Origin: Nitrosomonas oligotropha | Lineage (GTDB): Bacteria; Pseudomonadota; Gammaproteobacteria; Burkholderiales; Nitrosomonadaceae | DNA length: 64,000 nt | Direction of reading: 5' to 3' | NCBI RefSeq assembly: GCF_900106555.1 | Contig: NZ_FNOE01000009.1 | Coordinates: forward strand, 1-64,000 | In this document: positions 9,650 through 19,427 of the stretch, piece by piece | Layout of the letters: every line of letters begins with the position of its first letter | Numbering within the stretch: position 1 is the stretch's first letter | The notes under the pieces: generated by a model | Told to the model about the DNA's origin: nothing | Seen by the model: only the letters and a program-made list of their open reading frames with translations | Database searches by the model: none | Position numbers and translations under genes: made by a program

Positions 9650-10059
9650 TATAAAACAACCTCCAAATAGCGATAATCTGATTTAGTACGGAAACTATTG
9701 TGCAATCATTCATCCATTGCAGACTGTTACAAAACGCATGCGTATCATCAAGTTTTCAGAAAACAACCGAAATACCCATGCAGTGAACTGATTGTTACGG
9801 CTTACTAATGACTTACTTGAGGTTTCGCAGGAATGCGCAAAGGCTAATCGAGAAAAGAATGGATCGTGGAATCAGCAGAGCGTCTACTGTAAGAAAAAAC
9901 ATCGAGGATTACGCTGTTACGGTTACTCTGGTTGAGAAAAATCCACAACCCGCGCTGGCATAGCGATCAGTGTGAATCGTTGCCGTTCCTTGCGCAGGTT
10001 TTTACGAAGATCGATCTATGACATAAGCGATGAAAAGCAGTTTTCTGTTATAACCGGCA
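9650..10059. other. Intergenic, no gene seen
   Basis: About 410 bases upstream of the GGDEF-EAL gene and downstream of the thiolase. Only a 34-codon open frame from 9859 with no recognisable product is present. It should hold the promoter of the minus-strand signalling operon, but I cannot place it. Confidence 0.5.
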
Positions 10060-11259
10060 TTAAAGCGCTTCAAACACACCGGCTGCGCCCATGCCGCTGC
10101 CTATACACATAGTCACCATGCCATATTTCAGTTTATGACGGCGCAATCCATGCAATAAAGTGGCTACCCGGATAGAACCGGTTGCTCCGAGCGGATGACC
10201 CAATGCAATCGCTCCACCCAGCGGATTCACTTTACTGCGATCCAATCCCAAATCGCGAATCACGGCCAGGCTTTGCGCCGCGAAGGCTTCATTCAGTTCG
10301 ATCCAATCCAGATCGTCCTGCTTGATACCGGTTTGCGCCAATACTTTGGGAATAGCTTTGATCGGCCCGACGCCCATAATTTCAGGCGGCACGCCTGCCA
10401 CCGAGAAACCGATAAACCGCCCCAGCGGGGAAAGGTTAAAACGCTTCAATGCAGCTTCGCTCATCAGCACCACCGCACCCGCGCCATCAGACATTTGCGA
10501 ACTATTGCCCGCAGTGACCGATCCTTTTGCCGCGAACACCGGTCTCAATTTCGCCAAAACATCGGCGTTGGTATCGGCGCGCGGCCCTTCATCGGTATCC
10601 TTGACCGCAATCTCCTCATGCACGGTATGCGCGATCAAGTCCGGGCGTTTCTCGTCAACGGTATAAGCTGCGATTTCATCCTTAAACTCACCCGTCGCGA
10701 TTGCTTTTATTGCCCGCTGATGACTGGTCAGGGCAAATTCATCCTGATCCTCGCGCGAAACCTTCCATTGCTCCGCTACTTTCTCGGCGGTCATACCCAT
10801 GCCGTAAGCAATAGCGACATTTTCCTCATGCTGGAACATCGCCGGATTCATGGAAACTTTGTTACCCATCATCGGCACCATGCTCATGCTCTCGGTACCG
10901 CCGGCGATCATGACGTCCGCTTCGCCGAGGCGGATGCGATCCGCCGCCAGCGCAACCGACTGCAAACCGGATGCGCAGAAACGATTCACCGTCATTCCCG
11001 CGACACTGTTCGGCAAACCGGCCAGCAACAGCGCCACGCGTGCGACGTTGATGCCTTGCTCGGCTTCCGGCATGGCACAACCGACGATGACATCGTCAAT
11101 CGCGGCCGGATCGAGTCCTTCGCACTGTCTCATCACCGCATGCAATACATGCACCAGCATATCGTCGGGACGCACATTCTTAAACATACCGCGCGGCGCT
11201 TTTCCAACCGGTGTACGTGCAGCAGCGACGATATAAGCTTCTTGAGTTTGCTTGGTCAT
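10060..11259 (-). CDS. fadA: Acetyl-CoA C-acyltransferase (thiolase), FadA type
   Basis: 399 residues from ATG 11259, chosen because GGAG lies seven bases upstream and the thiolase fold begins at AYIVAAARTPVGK; the longer open frame upstream is coding shadow. Catalytic residues are visible: nucleophile Cys95 in NRFCASGLQS, His in GGAIALGHPLGATG, and the second Cys in CIGSGMGAAGVFE. It cleaves 3-ketoacyl-CoA to acetyl-CoA and a shortened acyl-CoA, the last step of beta-oxidation. It starts 23 bases after the fadB-like gene on the same strand, as one operon. Acetoacetyl-CoA thiolase is the alternative; the partner gene favours beta-oxidation. Confidence 0.92.
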   Translation of the reverse strand: MTKQTQEAYIVAAARTPVGKAPRGMFKNVRPDDMLVHVLHAVMRQCEGLDPAAIDDVIVGCAMPEAEQGINVARVALLLAGLPNSVAGMTVNRFCASGLQSVALAADRIRLGEADVMIAGGTESMSMVPMMGNKVSMNPAMFQHEENVAIAYGMGMTAEKVAEQWKVSREDQDEFALTSHQRAIKAIATGEFKDEIAAYTVDEKRPDLIAHTVHEEIAVKDTDEGPRADTNADVLAKLRPVFAAKGSVTAGNSSQMSDGAGAVVLMSEAALKRFNLSPLGRFIGFSVAGVPPEIMGVGPIKAIPKVLAQTGIKQDDLDWIELNEAFAAQSLAVIRDLGLDRSKVNPLGGAIALGHPLGATGSIRVATLLHGLRRHKLKYGMVTMCIGSGMGAAGVFEAL

Positions 11260-11282
11260 AGGATTCTCCGTAAATCGTGATA

Positions 11283-13820
11283 TCAGTTTCTCAGCGGTTT
11301 GCCGGTTTTCAGCGTGTATTCGATACGCGCCTGGGTTTTTTCCGTCGCCAGCAATTCCATAAAGGCCGCGCGCTCCAATTCCAGAAACCAGTCTTCGTCG
11401 ACCAGACTGCCCGGCGTCAGATCGCCGCCGCACATCACATGCGCCACTTTATTCGCGATCAGATTGTCATGTTCGGAAATAAAACCGCCTTCGCGCATGT
11501 TCACCAGTTGGCTTTGGATCGTTGCAATACCGGTGTTACCGGCTACCGGGATTTCCCGCATCCGTAATGGCGGACGATAACCGGCTTCCGCTAACGCCAA
11601 CGCTTGCGCCTTCGCCACGTGCAGCAATTCGAAACGATGCATCACGACCGTATCGGCACTACGCAGGTAGCCAAGCTCTTTCGCCTGCTCGGCGCTTTTC
11701 CCCAGCTCCGCCATCGCCACGGTTTGGAAATAATATTTCAATTGCGAAAAAGGATCGCCGTCCTTGGCGTTTTGCGCGGCCCGCATGGCGAACTCCTTAC
11801 ACCCGCCGCCTGCCGGTAGCAATCCGACCCCGGTTTCCACCAAGCCGATATAACTTTCCAGCGTAGCCACAGCCCGGTCGCAATGCATGACAAACTCGCA
11901 CCCGCCACCCAGCGCCAGACCATCTACGGCGGCCACGGTCGGAATCATCGAATAGCGCAACCTCTGCGATGTTTGCTGAAACTGCTTGATCATGCCTTCC
12001 ACTTCGGCCAGTTTCTTGGCCATCAGCACATCGGCCAGATCCAGCTCGCGCGCGACATGCAGCACTGTCTCCTGGGTCGATTTGCGTAATTTCTTCAGGA
12101 ATGACTGGAAGGCTGTCGGCGGCTTCGGTGGCGCAGGCGGTGCGACAGGTACGCCGCTTTGCTGTGCATCTGCTTTCGGTTTCTCCGTGGCTTTCTGCAA
12201 ATTGGCACCGGCGGAAAACGGTGGTTCGGTTTGCCAAATCACCAAGGCGCGCCAGTTCTGTTCGGCTTCCTTGATCGCTTGCTGCACCCCTTCCAACACA
12301 TCGATGCCGATCGTATGCATCTTGCTCTTGAAACTGAGAATGGCGATTCTGTCGCCGGTATGCCATAACCTGACCGCATCCGTTTCAAAAATGGTTTCTC
12401 CGTAGACCGCCGATTCGCCGATCAGGCGATCGGGAAACAGCTGACGCTGATACACCGGCAATGTTGAACGCAATTGTGGCTTTCCGGAAGCTGGCGCAAA
12501 TGAGCCTTGCGCGGAATGCACACCAGGCGATTCACTATCCGCAATCGTCATCACCCATTGCGGCAACGGCGCCAGACTCATGCTTTTACCGGCGGCGATG
12601 TCTTCCTGGATCCAGCCGGCGATCTGTTTCCATCCGGCGGCTTGCCAAATTTCAAAAGGCCCTTGATTCCAGCCGAATCCCCAGCGCACCGCCAGATCCA
12701 AGTCACGGGCGTTATCGGCAATGGTTTCCAGCTGCACCGCGCAGTAATGGAACAAATCACGGAATATCGACCACAAAAATTGCGCCTGTGGCTCTTGACT
12801 GTTGCGCAATGCGGCAAACTTCTCAGCCGGGCTGCTGTATTTCAACAAACGCTTCAGATCTTCGTCCACTTCCGCAGCTGAAAGCCGGTACGTCTGTGCC
12901 GCGAGATCAAATACATGGATTTCATTCTTGATTTTCTGATACACCCCGCGTTTGACTTTCTCACCCAACGCACCGGCCTGAATCAGGCCTTGCAGCCAAT
13001 CCGGGGCAGCAAAATAGCGATGCCAGGGATCGTCCGGTAACGTGTCGCGCATGGTATTGATGACGTGCGCCAAAGTATCCAGTCCCACCACATCAGCGGT
13101 GCGAAACGTCGCGCTTTTGGGACGGCCAATCAGCGAGCCGGTCAATGCGTCGACCATATCGAAACCGAAATCAAATGCCCGGCCATGATGCATCGTCGCC
13201 AACAACGAAAACACACCGATGCGGTTAGCGATGAAATTCGGCGTATCTTTGGCGCGAATGACGCCTTTGCCCAGATTCGTCACGAGAAATTCTTCCAGGT
13301 GATCGAGCATACCCCCATCGCTGGTCTGACAAGGAATCAATTCGACCAAATGCATATAGCGCGGCGGGTTGAAGAAATGGATGCCACAGAATCGATGGCG
13401 CAACGTTTCCGGAAACGCCTCGGCCAGTTGGTTGATCGATAGACCGGAAGTGTTACTGGCGAAAATCGTGTGTTCACCCAGATGTGGCGCCACTTTGACA
13501 TACAAATCGCGCTTCCAATCCATGCGTTCGGCAATGGCTTCGATTACCAGATCGCAATCTTTCAGCAATTCAAGATACTGCTCGTAATTCGCCGCTTGAA
13601 TACAGGCCGCCTTGGTTTTGACCGACAACGGCGCGGGTTCTTGCTTTTTCAGCTTCTCTACGGCTTTGATTACGTTGGCGTTGGGATTACCGGCATCGCC
13701 CGGCAGCTCGAACAGCAATGTTTCGATATTGGCATTCACCAAATGCGCCGCAATCTGCGCCCCCATCACACCAGCCCCGAGTACCGCCGCTTTACGCACC
13801 AAAAAACGTTGCCCGCTCAA
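11283..13820 (-). CDS. 3-hydroxyacyl-CoA dehydrogenase/enoyl-CoA hydratase fusion
   Basis: About 845 residues. The dehydrogenase half comes first (Rossmann motif GAGVMGAQIA near residue 15, then SNTSGLSINQLA, HFFNPPRYMHLVEL), and the crotonase half is C-terminal (SAGANLQKA, AVDGLALGGGCEFVMHCDRA). This order is the reverse of E. coli FadB and matches the FadN-like family. I place the start at TTG 13820, because GGAGG sits five bases upstream and the protein then begins just before LVRKAAVLGAG; an ATG at 13910 would add 30 residues unlike the family. It does the hydration and oxidation steps of beta-oxidation and is followed by thiolase after a 23-base gap. Confidence 0.9.
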   Translation of the reverse strand: MSGQRFLVRKAAVLGAGVMGAQIAAHLVNANIETLLFELPGDAGNPNANVIKAVEKLKKQEPAPLSVKTKAACIQAANYEQYLELLKDCDLVIEAIAERMDWKRDLYVKVAPHLGEHTIFASNTSGLSINQLAEAFPETLRHRFCGIHFFNPPRYMHLVELIPCQTSDGGMLDHLEEFLVTNLGKGVIRAKDTPNFIANRIGVFSLLATMHHGRAFDFGFDMVDALTGSLIGRPKSATFRTADVVGLDTLAHVINTMRDTLPDDPWHRYFAAPDWLQGLIQAGALGEKVKRGVYQKIKNEIHVFDLAAQTYRLSAAEVDEDLKRLLKYSSPAEKFAALRNSQEPQAQFLWSIFRDLFHYCAVQLETIADNARDLDLAVRWGFGWNQGPFEIWQAAGWKQIAGWIQEDIAAGKSMSLAPLPQWVMTIADSESPGVHSAQGSFAPASGKPQLRSTLPVYQRQLFPDRLIGESAVYGETIFETDAVRLWHTGDRIAILSFKSKMHTIGIDVLEGVQQAIKEAEQNWRALVIWQTEPPFSAGANLQKATEKPKADAQQSGVPVAPPAPPKPPTAFQSFLKKLRKSTQETVLHVARELDLADVLMAKKLAEVEGMIKQFQQTSQRLRYSMIPTVAAVDGLALGGGCEFVMHCDRAVATLESYIGLVETGVGLLPAGGGCKEFAMRAAQNAKDGDPFSQLKYYFQTVAMAELGKSAEQAKELGYLRSADTVVMHRFELLHVAKAQALALAEAGYRPPLRMREIPVAGNTGIATIQSQLVNMREGGFISEHDNLIANKVAHVMCGGDLTPGSLVDEDWFLELERAAFMELLATEKTQARIEYTLKTGKPLRN

Positions 13821-13957
13821 TTTCGCCTCCTGCTTGATCCGGTTATGGAATAAGACACTGTTCGCATCGAACTGTGCTGCAAGAGTACAAGCATGAGACT
13901 CAAAGCGCAAGCTTGTTTGTTTATGCGGTTAGGCGGGAACCAAGACTTTACTTTGGA

Positions 13958-14311
13958 TCAACCCCATACCGCCGCAAACTGTTCCGCATTGAAACCCACG
14001 GTGGCACGCTTTCCATCGGTAACCAGCGGGCGTTTGATCAGGCGGCCATTGCCTGCGAGCAAAACTAATATCTCCGGCCCGGATAACGCTGGCAGCCGTT
14101 CCTTAATTTTCAATTCGCGGTATTGCACACCACTGGTGTTGAAGAGTTTATTCAGTGAAACCCCGGCGCGCGCGGCAATTGCCGCCAATTCTTCCGCACC
14201 CGGCGGATTTAACGTGATATCGATAAATTCGTAGGCAATGTTCGCCTGCTGCAAAAATTGCTCCGCCTTACGGCACGTTCCGCATTGTTTATAACCGTAG
14301 AATTTAAGCAT
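13958..14311 (-). CDS. ArsC/Spx-family thioredoxin-fold protein
   Basis: 117 residues, full length for the YffB/Spx group. Starts MLKFYGYKQCGTCRKAEQF, with a CGTC redox pair at positions 10-13, and keeps the RPLVTDGK segment that carries the conserved Arg and Pro of the fold. It could be a glutathione-dependent reductase (YffB type) rather than an arsenate reductase, since no ars genes are nearby; Spx-type regulators are mainly Gram-positive. It begins six bases after the cupin gene, forming a two-gene unit. Confidence 0.85.
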   Translation of the reverse strand: MLKFYGYKQCGTCRKAEQFLQQANIAYEFIDITLNPPGAEELAAIAARAGVSLNKLFNTSGVQYRELKIKERLPALSGPEILVLLAGNGRLIKRPLVTDGKRATVGFNAEQFAAVWG

Positions 14312-14317
14312 GACTTA

Positions 14318-14677
14318 TTAATCCGCTGCTCCCGAGCTTTTCTCGCCACCTTTAGGTCCCCAAAATACCACCCAAGTCGTAAAATCTGGCGAGAAATTCT
14401 CGAGCCGGTGTTCGACATGCGCCGCGACGAAAAACACCATGCCCGGCTCAAACACATGCCGCTCCCCGGCAATAACGATTTCTCCGCGACCGGTATGAAT
14501 GAAATACAACTCATCCTGATCGTGCGGCGTTTGTATATCGGAATCTCTAGGCGCAGAGACTTCAACCGACATCGTGCCGTGCGCAAACGCCAGCGCGAAC
14601 GGCTCGCCCATCGGCCATTCCGGACTCGCCTTGCCGGGTATGCGTTGCATCAAATCTGCGAGGATTGCTTTCATCAT
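14318..14677 (-). CDS. Small cupin-domain protein
   Basis: 119 residues from ATG 14677, chosen for the AAAGGTGA ribosome site just upstream. A single cupin barrel: the first motif is represented by HDQDELYFIHTGRGE, giving metal-ligand His/Glu, and the second by PGMVFFVAAHVEHRLEN with two His. The C-terminal FTTWVVFWG is common in this group. Substrate unknown. First gene of a pair with the ArsC/Spx-like gene. Confidence 0.8.
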   Translation of the reverse strand: MMKAILADLMQRIPGKASPEWPMGEPFALAFAHGTMSVEVSAPRDSDIQTPHDQDELYFIHTGRGEIVIAGERHVFEPGMVFFVAAHVEHRLENFSPDFTTWVVFWGPKGGEKSSGAAD

Positions 14678-14895
14678 TTTTGTCACCTTTCTGTAAGATT
14701 CTGGGGTTGGCGGCGCACCGAAGTGCTGATCGACACCGCCCGCAATCATAAATTATTTGACTTAGACATGGAAAAAATCCTAACACGCCTAAGCCACAAG
14801 AAACTATCAGGATTTTCAACCTGCAAGCGATCTACTGCGAGAATATTGGGATCTGTAGGACAGTTCGTGTAAAGATTAATACATGGAGGTCCGAA

Positions 14896-15792
14896 ATGAC
14901 GAAAGACGAAGAAAGAGCTGTAAAACAGCAAGATAAGAATACTGAAATATGCAGATGAGCTAGGTAATATTTCCAAGGCCTGTTGATATTTTGGGATACC
15001 GCGCTCAATATCCTATATATGGCGTAATGCCTTCAAAATCAGTGGCGAAAAAGGTCTGCACTGCAAGAAGCCAATTCCCAAAAACAACCCAATCAAACAT
15101 CGGAAGAAGTCGTTGAAAAAGTCTTATATCTAAGACGCAAAACCATTAGAACCAATCAGAATCATGTGGTATAGGGCTCGCTACCATGACATAAAAATGT
15201 CCAGATGCAACCATATACAGAATATTGAAGCGTAATGGCCTGAATTGCCTCCCCGTCAGGTCAAAAAACGAACTGTACAAACAAAAAGATATAGCAAAGT
15301 CGTTCCTGGTCATTCTATTCAAATGGATGTGAAGTTTCTGATCTTCCAAGCAAAGGATAGTAAAAAGATCAGGCGTTATCAATACACTGCTATTGATGAT
15401 ACCACTCGAATACGCGCATTAAGAATCTATAAAAAGCATACACAAGCCAATGCTATAGACTTTGTAGATTATGTGATCCATAAGCTTCCTTTTGAATACA
15501 ACAAATACGAGCACACCGGGGTCACGAGTTCCAGGCAAAGTTTCATTGGCATGTTGAAGACCTCGGAATTCAGCAAGTGTATATCAAGCCCCGATCCTCA
15601 CAACTAAATGGAAAAATTGAACGATCTCATCGTTCCGATCAGGAAGAATTTTATCAACTTCTTACTTACAAAGATGATGTGGATCTGGAGGAAAAACTAG
15701 CTGAATGGGAAAGATTCTATAACTTCTCTCGCCCTCATGTCGCTCATCGAGGAAAAACTCCTTATGAAGTCTTGAAAGATAAATTATTATGA
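14896..15792 (+). pseudogene. IS481-family transposase remnant
   Basis: A near full-length but heavily broken transposase. An ATG at 14896 with GGAGG upstream gives MTKDEERAVKQQ; then, after a frameshift, KYADELGNISKAC, an in-frame TGA, and GLHCKKPIPKNNP. Further frames give the DDE core: VPGHSIQMDVKFL, YTAIDDTTRIRALRIY (first D), GHEFQAKFHWHVEDLG and QLNGKIERSHRSDQEEF (E), ending KTPYEVLKDKLL at 15792. The second D segment is partly missing. At least four frame disruptions mean it is not functional in cis. It abuts an IS3 fragment at its 3' end. Confidence 0.82.
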
Positions 15793-16133
15793 TAATTAAA
15801 ACCGTCCCGCAATTCTGTACACATCACGGCAATCCCTATCATCCTCAGACTCAGGGCAAAATTGAGCGTTGGCATCGTTCCCTAAAAAACCAGATCCTGC
15901 TGAAAAATCACTATTTCCCCGGTGAATTGGAAGAACGTATTCGGCAGTTTGTCGATTACCACAATCGACAACGCTACCATGAGTCATTGAATAATCTAAC
16001 TCCGGCTGATGTCTTTTATAAGCGAGGACAATCTATTTTGAATGAACGTGAAAAAATAAAACGACGAACCTTAGCTTTGCGACGCCAGATGTTTTATGCT
16101 GACCAAGCAACAAAATCAAACCCGATGAACTAA
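15789..16133 (+). pseudogene. IS3-family OrfB C-terminal fragment
   Basis: The frame carries the last third of an IS3-type integrase: YHPQTQGKIERWHRSLKNQI with the catalytic Glu, followed by YHNRQRYHESLNNLTPADVF. The N-terminal HTH and the first two Asp of DDE are missing, so an earlier event, probably insertion of or deletion with the neighbouring IS481 copy, removed them. Internal ATG 15789 is unlikely to be a real start. Confidence 0.82.
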
Positions 16134-16146
16134 AACCTCTCTTAAT

Positions 16147-16404
16147 CTAGGCAATCATCTGCCCATGTTGCTTTGACGACGTTACAACTTCCAAAATGGC
16201 ACCAATGATGCCTGTGAATCCAGCAAGCTTAGGGGAAATGGGTTCGCTCTTGCACCTATAACCTTGCGGTATAGCGTATTGGCACATCTTATTGACAGTC
16301 TTGCAGTGAATTCCAAAATATCGCACAACTTCACGCTCACTTCTGCCTTCAACCATCACCGCTCGTCGAATCTTTACATAGTGTTCCACTGTATACATCC
16401 TCAT
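16147..16404 (-). pseudogene. IS21-family IstA N-terminal fragment
   Basis: 85 residues matching the first part of IstA: MYTVEHYVKIRRAVMVEG, a helix-turn-helix (SEREVVRYFGIHCKTVNKM), then CKSEPISPKLAGFTGIIGAIL. It stops where the DDE domain should begin. With its neighbours it forms a three-family IS graveyard. Confidence 0.8.
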
Positions 16405-16558
16405 CGCCTTTCACTTGATGTTCATCGCATCAGCTTACAGGCGTAAGACTTGGTACACTTTTATTCTGAGATTCTAAGTGCGCCTCAGTAGTATATTTTT
16501 ACTCCGCTATTTATAAGACCTACTGTCTGATCAAAAATCTGAACTACTACATCTAAAG

Positions 16559-17044
16559 TTATTTACCGGTAGATTTGATCAGGTCTGTTAAAGAAGCTAA
16601 TATCTGCTGCCGTAGGCGTGGACTGGCACCGAGTACTACTCCACCGATTAACGCCGTCAGCGCAATATCGCTACGCTTGACATTAGATTGAGCAATGATA
16701 TCGCCGATTTTAGATCCGAATTCAGCGGTGGAGTCATTGTCAGATTGTTTGGGGATGGGGATGGCGTTGCCTTCGAGTCGTAGAACGTGTCCTTGCGCCG
16801 CAATGATCATAATCAAGATTGCCGCAAAAAACATCATCCCGCCACCCACAATCAATCCTGCTTCCCACGGCTTCATTATCTCCGCCAATGACAAACATAA
16901 ACCATATAGCACAAAAATCATGCCAACTATCCCTGCCATCACAGCCAGTCCCAACATGGACATAATCATGGCTAGCCTGACCGACCCCCGCCAGAACCTG
17001 GCTTTCTCCGCAGCGACAATATCCATAAAGGATTTTGGTAGCAC
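16559..17044 (-). CDS. Phage-holin-family (DUF1469-like) membrane protein
   Basis: 161 residues. Two strong membrane segments (about 23-50 and 62-85, rich in Ile/Met/Gly) follow a short amphipathic N-terminus, and the C-terminal third is soluble. The layout matches the PF07332-type holin-like family that sits beside DUF883 genes in proteobacteria. Despite the name there is no phage context; the family is associated with stress adaptation of the envelope. It begins 15 bases after the DUF883 gene, so the two are co-transcribed. Confidence 0.8.
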   Translation of the reverse strand: MLPKSFMDIVAAEKARFWRGSVRLAMIMSMLGLAVMAGIVGMIFVLYGLCLSLAEIMKPWEAGLIVGGGMMFFAAILIMIIAAQGHVLRLEGNAIPIPKQSDNDSTAEFGSKIGDIIAQSNVKRSDIALTALIGGVVLGASPRLRQQILASLTDLIKSTGK

Positions 17045-17059
17045 TTACCCGTCAACCTT

Positions 17060-17356
17060 CTAGCGTTTATTACTATTATTACTGAGTAGCATACCGATAA
17101 TAAAACCACTGCCGAAAGCAACGAGAGCACTCGTAAGCGGTCTTTCCTCAATATACTTTTCCACACTTTCTCCGGCTACCTTAGTCTGGTTTCGTACCGC
17201 TTTTTCTGCATCTTCAGCTAAATCCACAACTCTATCACTTTGCTTACCTGCAAGTTCTTTTACTGAGGTTACCACTGAACCGAGATCGGTACGAAGGGCG
17301 GTAAATTCTTTTTTTAACTGTTCCATCTCTTTACTAAATTCATCTGCTGATGCCAT
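17060..17356 (-). CDS. DUF883 (ElaB/YqjD-like) C-tail-anchored protein
   Basis: 98 residues. Long amphipathic helix (residues 5-75, charged, heptad-like) followed by the family signature EERPLTSALVAFGSGFIIGML, a single C-terminal transmembrane segment. Members such as YqjD and ElaB anchor ribosomes at the inner membrane in stationary phase; that role is known for the E. coli proteins and inferred here. First gene of a pair with the holin-like protein. Confidence 0.87.
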   Translation of the reverse strand: MASADEFSKEMEQLKKEFTALRTDLGSVVTSVKELAGKQSDRVVDLAEDAEKAVRNQTKVAGESVEKYIEERPLTSALVAFGSGFIIGMLLSNNSNKR

Positions 17357-17461
17357 AGTTTCTTCTCCGTCTGAATAAAAGATTGGTTAAATAATGTTTC
17401 TGAACATACAATTATGGTTATGAATCACCTCTTCCCTATACGATTCCTGTACTCTTCTTAA

Positions 17462-17539
17462 TTAATTGTAAAGCAGATAAATAATGACCAATACAATTGT
17501 CGGTACACCAAGTAGCCATGCTAAAAAATATTTACCCAT
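17462..17539 (-). CDS. 25-residue membrane microprotein
   Basis: The frame starts MGKYFLAWLLGVPTI and ends with a hydrophobic helix and Asn. A near-perfect AAAGGAGG sits seven bases before ATG 17539. The product is one transmembrane helix with a short polar start. The strong ribosome site, the helix design and its place among stress-membrane genes argue it is real. Function unknown. It may be transcribed with the AI-2E gene upstream or on its own; there are 105 bases to the DUF883 start. Confidence 0.72.
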   Translation of the reverse strand: MGKYFLAWLLGVPTIVLVIIYLLYN

Positions 17540-17790
17540 TTAAGCCTCCTTTGCAAGATTGCGGAATATCGATTAACTACACCACTTTGCCATGAAGTGG
17601 AAGTAGGAAACAACAATGACTGTATGAGATTTAAAATATAACCCTCTAATCTTGCGAATCATATTATTACATTCATATTTTACTGCATGGATCAATTTTA
17701 GTATGTTCGGTAACGCACCAACTAGTACTCGGTTTAGTTACAGATTTTCCTGTGTGCTCAGTGCTTCTGGACTAGTTTGTTAATCAGGCG

Positions 17791-18873
17791 TTAATCATAA
17801 CGAGCTGGTGGTGCACTCTTTGTTTCTGCAGCAGGTGATGATGTCCAAAGTTGAATGAGAGTTATACCCACCGCGAGAATAGGAGGGCCAATGAAGATAC
17901 CGATAAAACCAAAGGCAACGATGCCACCCGTTACACCTAAAACAATTAACAGCATGGACAAATTACCTTCGCGACTGATGAGGTAGGGTTTGATAATATT
18001 ATCAATGCTGCTAATCACAAATATGCCCCACAATATTATGAAAATGGCCCAGCCGTAAGATCCTTGGTAGAGAAACCACACACTCACGCCACCTCATAAC
18101 AGGGCAGGTCCCATAGGGATCACTGATAAAAAGAAAGTGGCGGCACCGAGTAGATAAGCACCTGGCACTCCCGCGATGAAGAAACCGATTGTGGCAGCGA
18201 TAGCCTGTGCCAAAGCTGCCCCGAAAATGCCATGCACAACCCCTGTCACGATATCGTGGATCGTTACCAATGGATCCACTGCGAGATTGCTATTAAAAAG
18301 CTTAGTCATTCCATTTCGTAGAGTCTGCAGCAAAACTTCGCCATCACGGTAGAAAAAAAAACCGATAAATGCAGCGAACACCATCTGTAGCAAGCTCTGG
18401 CCGATAATATTACTAAGACTAAAAAGAAGATTCTTGGTTGGCTCAAGCAATTCTCTGAATAGCATTACCGTTTCCTTCCCGCCCAAAGAAAATCCCTGCC
18501 AATAACGATTAAATTGCTCGTCGAACATGGGTACTTCTTTAAGCCATAACGGTGGCTCTATAGAATCCCTCTCAAGAAATACCCTGATGGCGTCGAAAGG
18601 GACAGCCGCATTATTCGCCAAGCTGGTAGCAAGCAGAGCAGATGGGATGATTACCAGCATAGTCAGCAGCATTATCATCAACGAAGATGCCAACGTAGGT
18701 TTCTCACCTAACACCTTGCGCAAGCGTAGATAGAGCGGCCAAGTCGAAATACAGGCGACCATTGCAAACAAAATCGCGGGAATAAACGGACGGAGAACCT
18801 GATAGCAAATAATGAAAACAATAGCGAGTGCTGCCAACTGAATAAATTGTACAATACGCTCTTCTATGCTCAT
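17791..18873 (-). pseudogene. AI-2E-family transporter interrupted by an in-frame TGA
   Basis: The two halves lie in one frame: residues up to IPMGPALL, then TGA at 18094-18096, then GGVSVWFLYQGSYGWAIF and on to the normal C-terminus. Family members usually have a Trp at or near this point (TGG), so a single G-to-A change explains it. About eight membrane segments are visible in total. AI-2E permeases include the autoinducer-2 exporter TqsA and Na+/H+ antiporters; this subgroup's substrate is unknown. The rest of the gene is undamaged, so the mutation is recent, or the stop is read through at low level, or it is a sequencing error. Confidence 0.85.
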
Positions 18874-19427
18874 TTTCGGCTCTGTTGGTTCAGGTGATTA
18901 TTGGTCTATTGAAACTTGATGTAAAACTTTAGATGTGCCGGTGCCATTCTGATGTCGTACGTAGTCTCTTCTTAAATGCCATGGTATGGATACACCCGTC
19001 TTGACAAACCGAGCAAGACGACTTCTAGCTCAGCATCAACTTAATGCTTCATAGAACGGAGATAATCGAATACAAAGACAAAGTATTCAAAGATTGGAAT
19101 CAGATTTAACCTGATCTACTACAGCCCCAAAATTTATGTACATTTATTGGCATGGTATGGTTATGACCAACAAAACCCACCCACTCTAAAACTCATTTTA
19201 GTTTGACAGTTATCTTTCGAAGGCACATCTTCAATCCGAATTTCAATTCGTATATTCCTTCGATCGAACTTTCAAGTTGACCAATTTAACTGTGCCAATC
19301 ATCGCATCTTCAATCTCTTGGTGATTTTTTCCAAGTCATTATCGACTATAAGATAGATATTGAGTAATAATATACCCATAAATATTTTCGATATCGAACA
19401 TGAGAAAACGATGTAAAAAAATACAAA
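18874..19427. other. Intergenic, no gene seen
   Basis: About 550 AT-rich bases between the AI-2E gene start and the small lipoprotein stop. No reading frame or repeat that I can support. Contains the AI-2E promoter by position. Confidence 0.5.

Noticed and set aside
9859-9963. 34-codon frame in the gap before the GGDEF-EAL gene
   Set aside because: Too short, no clear ribosome site and no known fold; left as intergenic.
10195-11280. 361-codon plus-strand frame opposite the thiolase
   Set aside because: It is anti-sense shadow of a conserved thiolase gene whose catalytic residues are all present on the minus strand.
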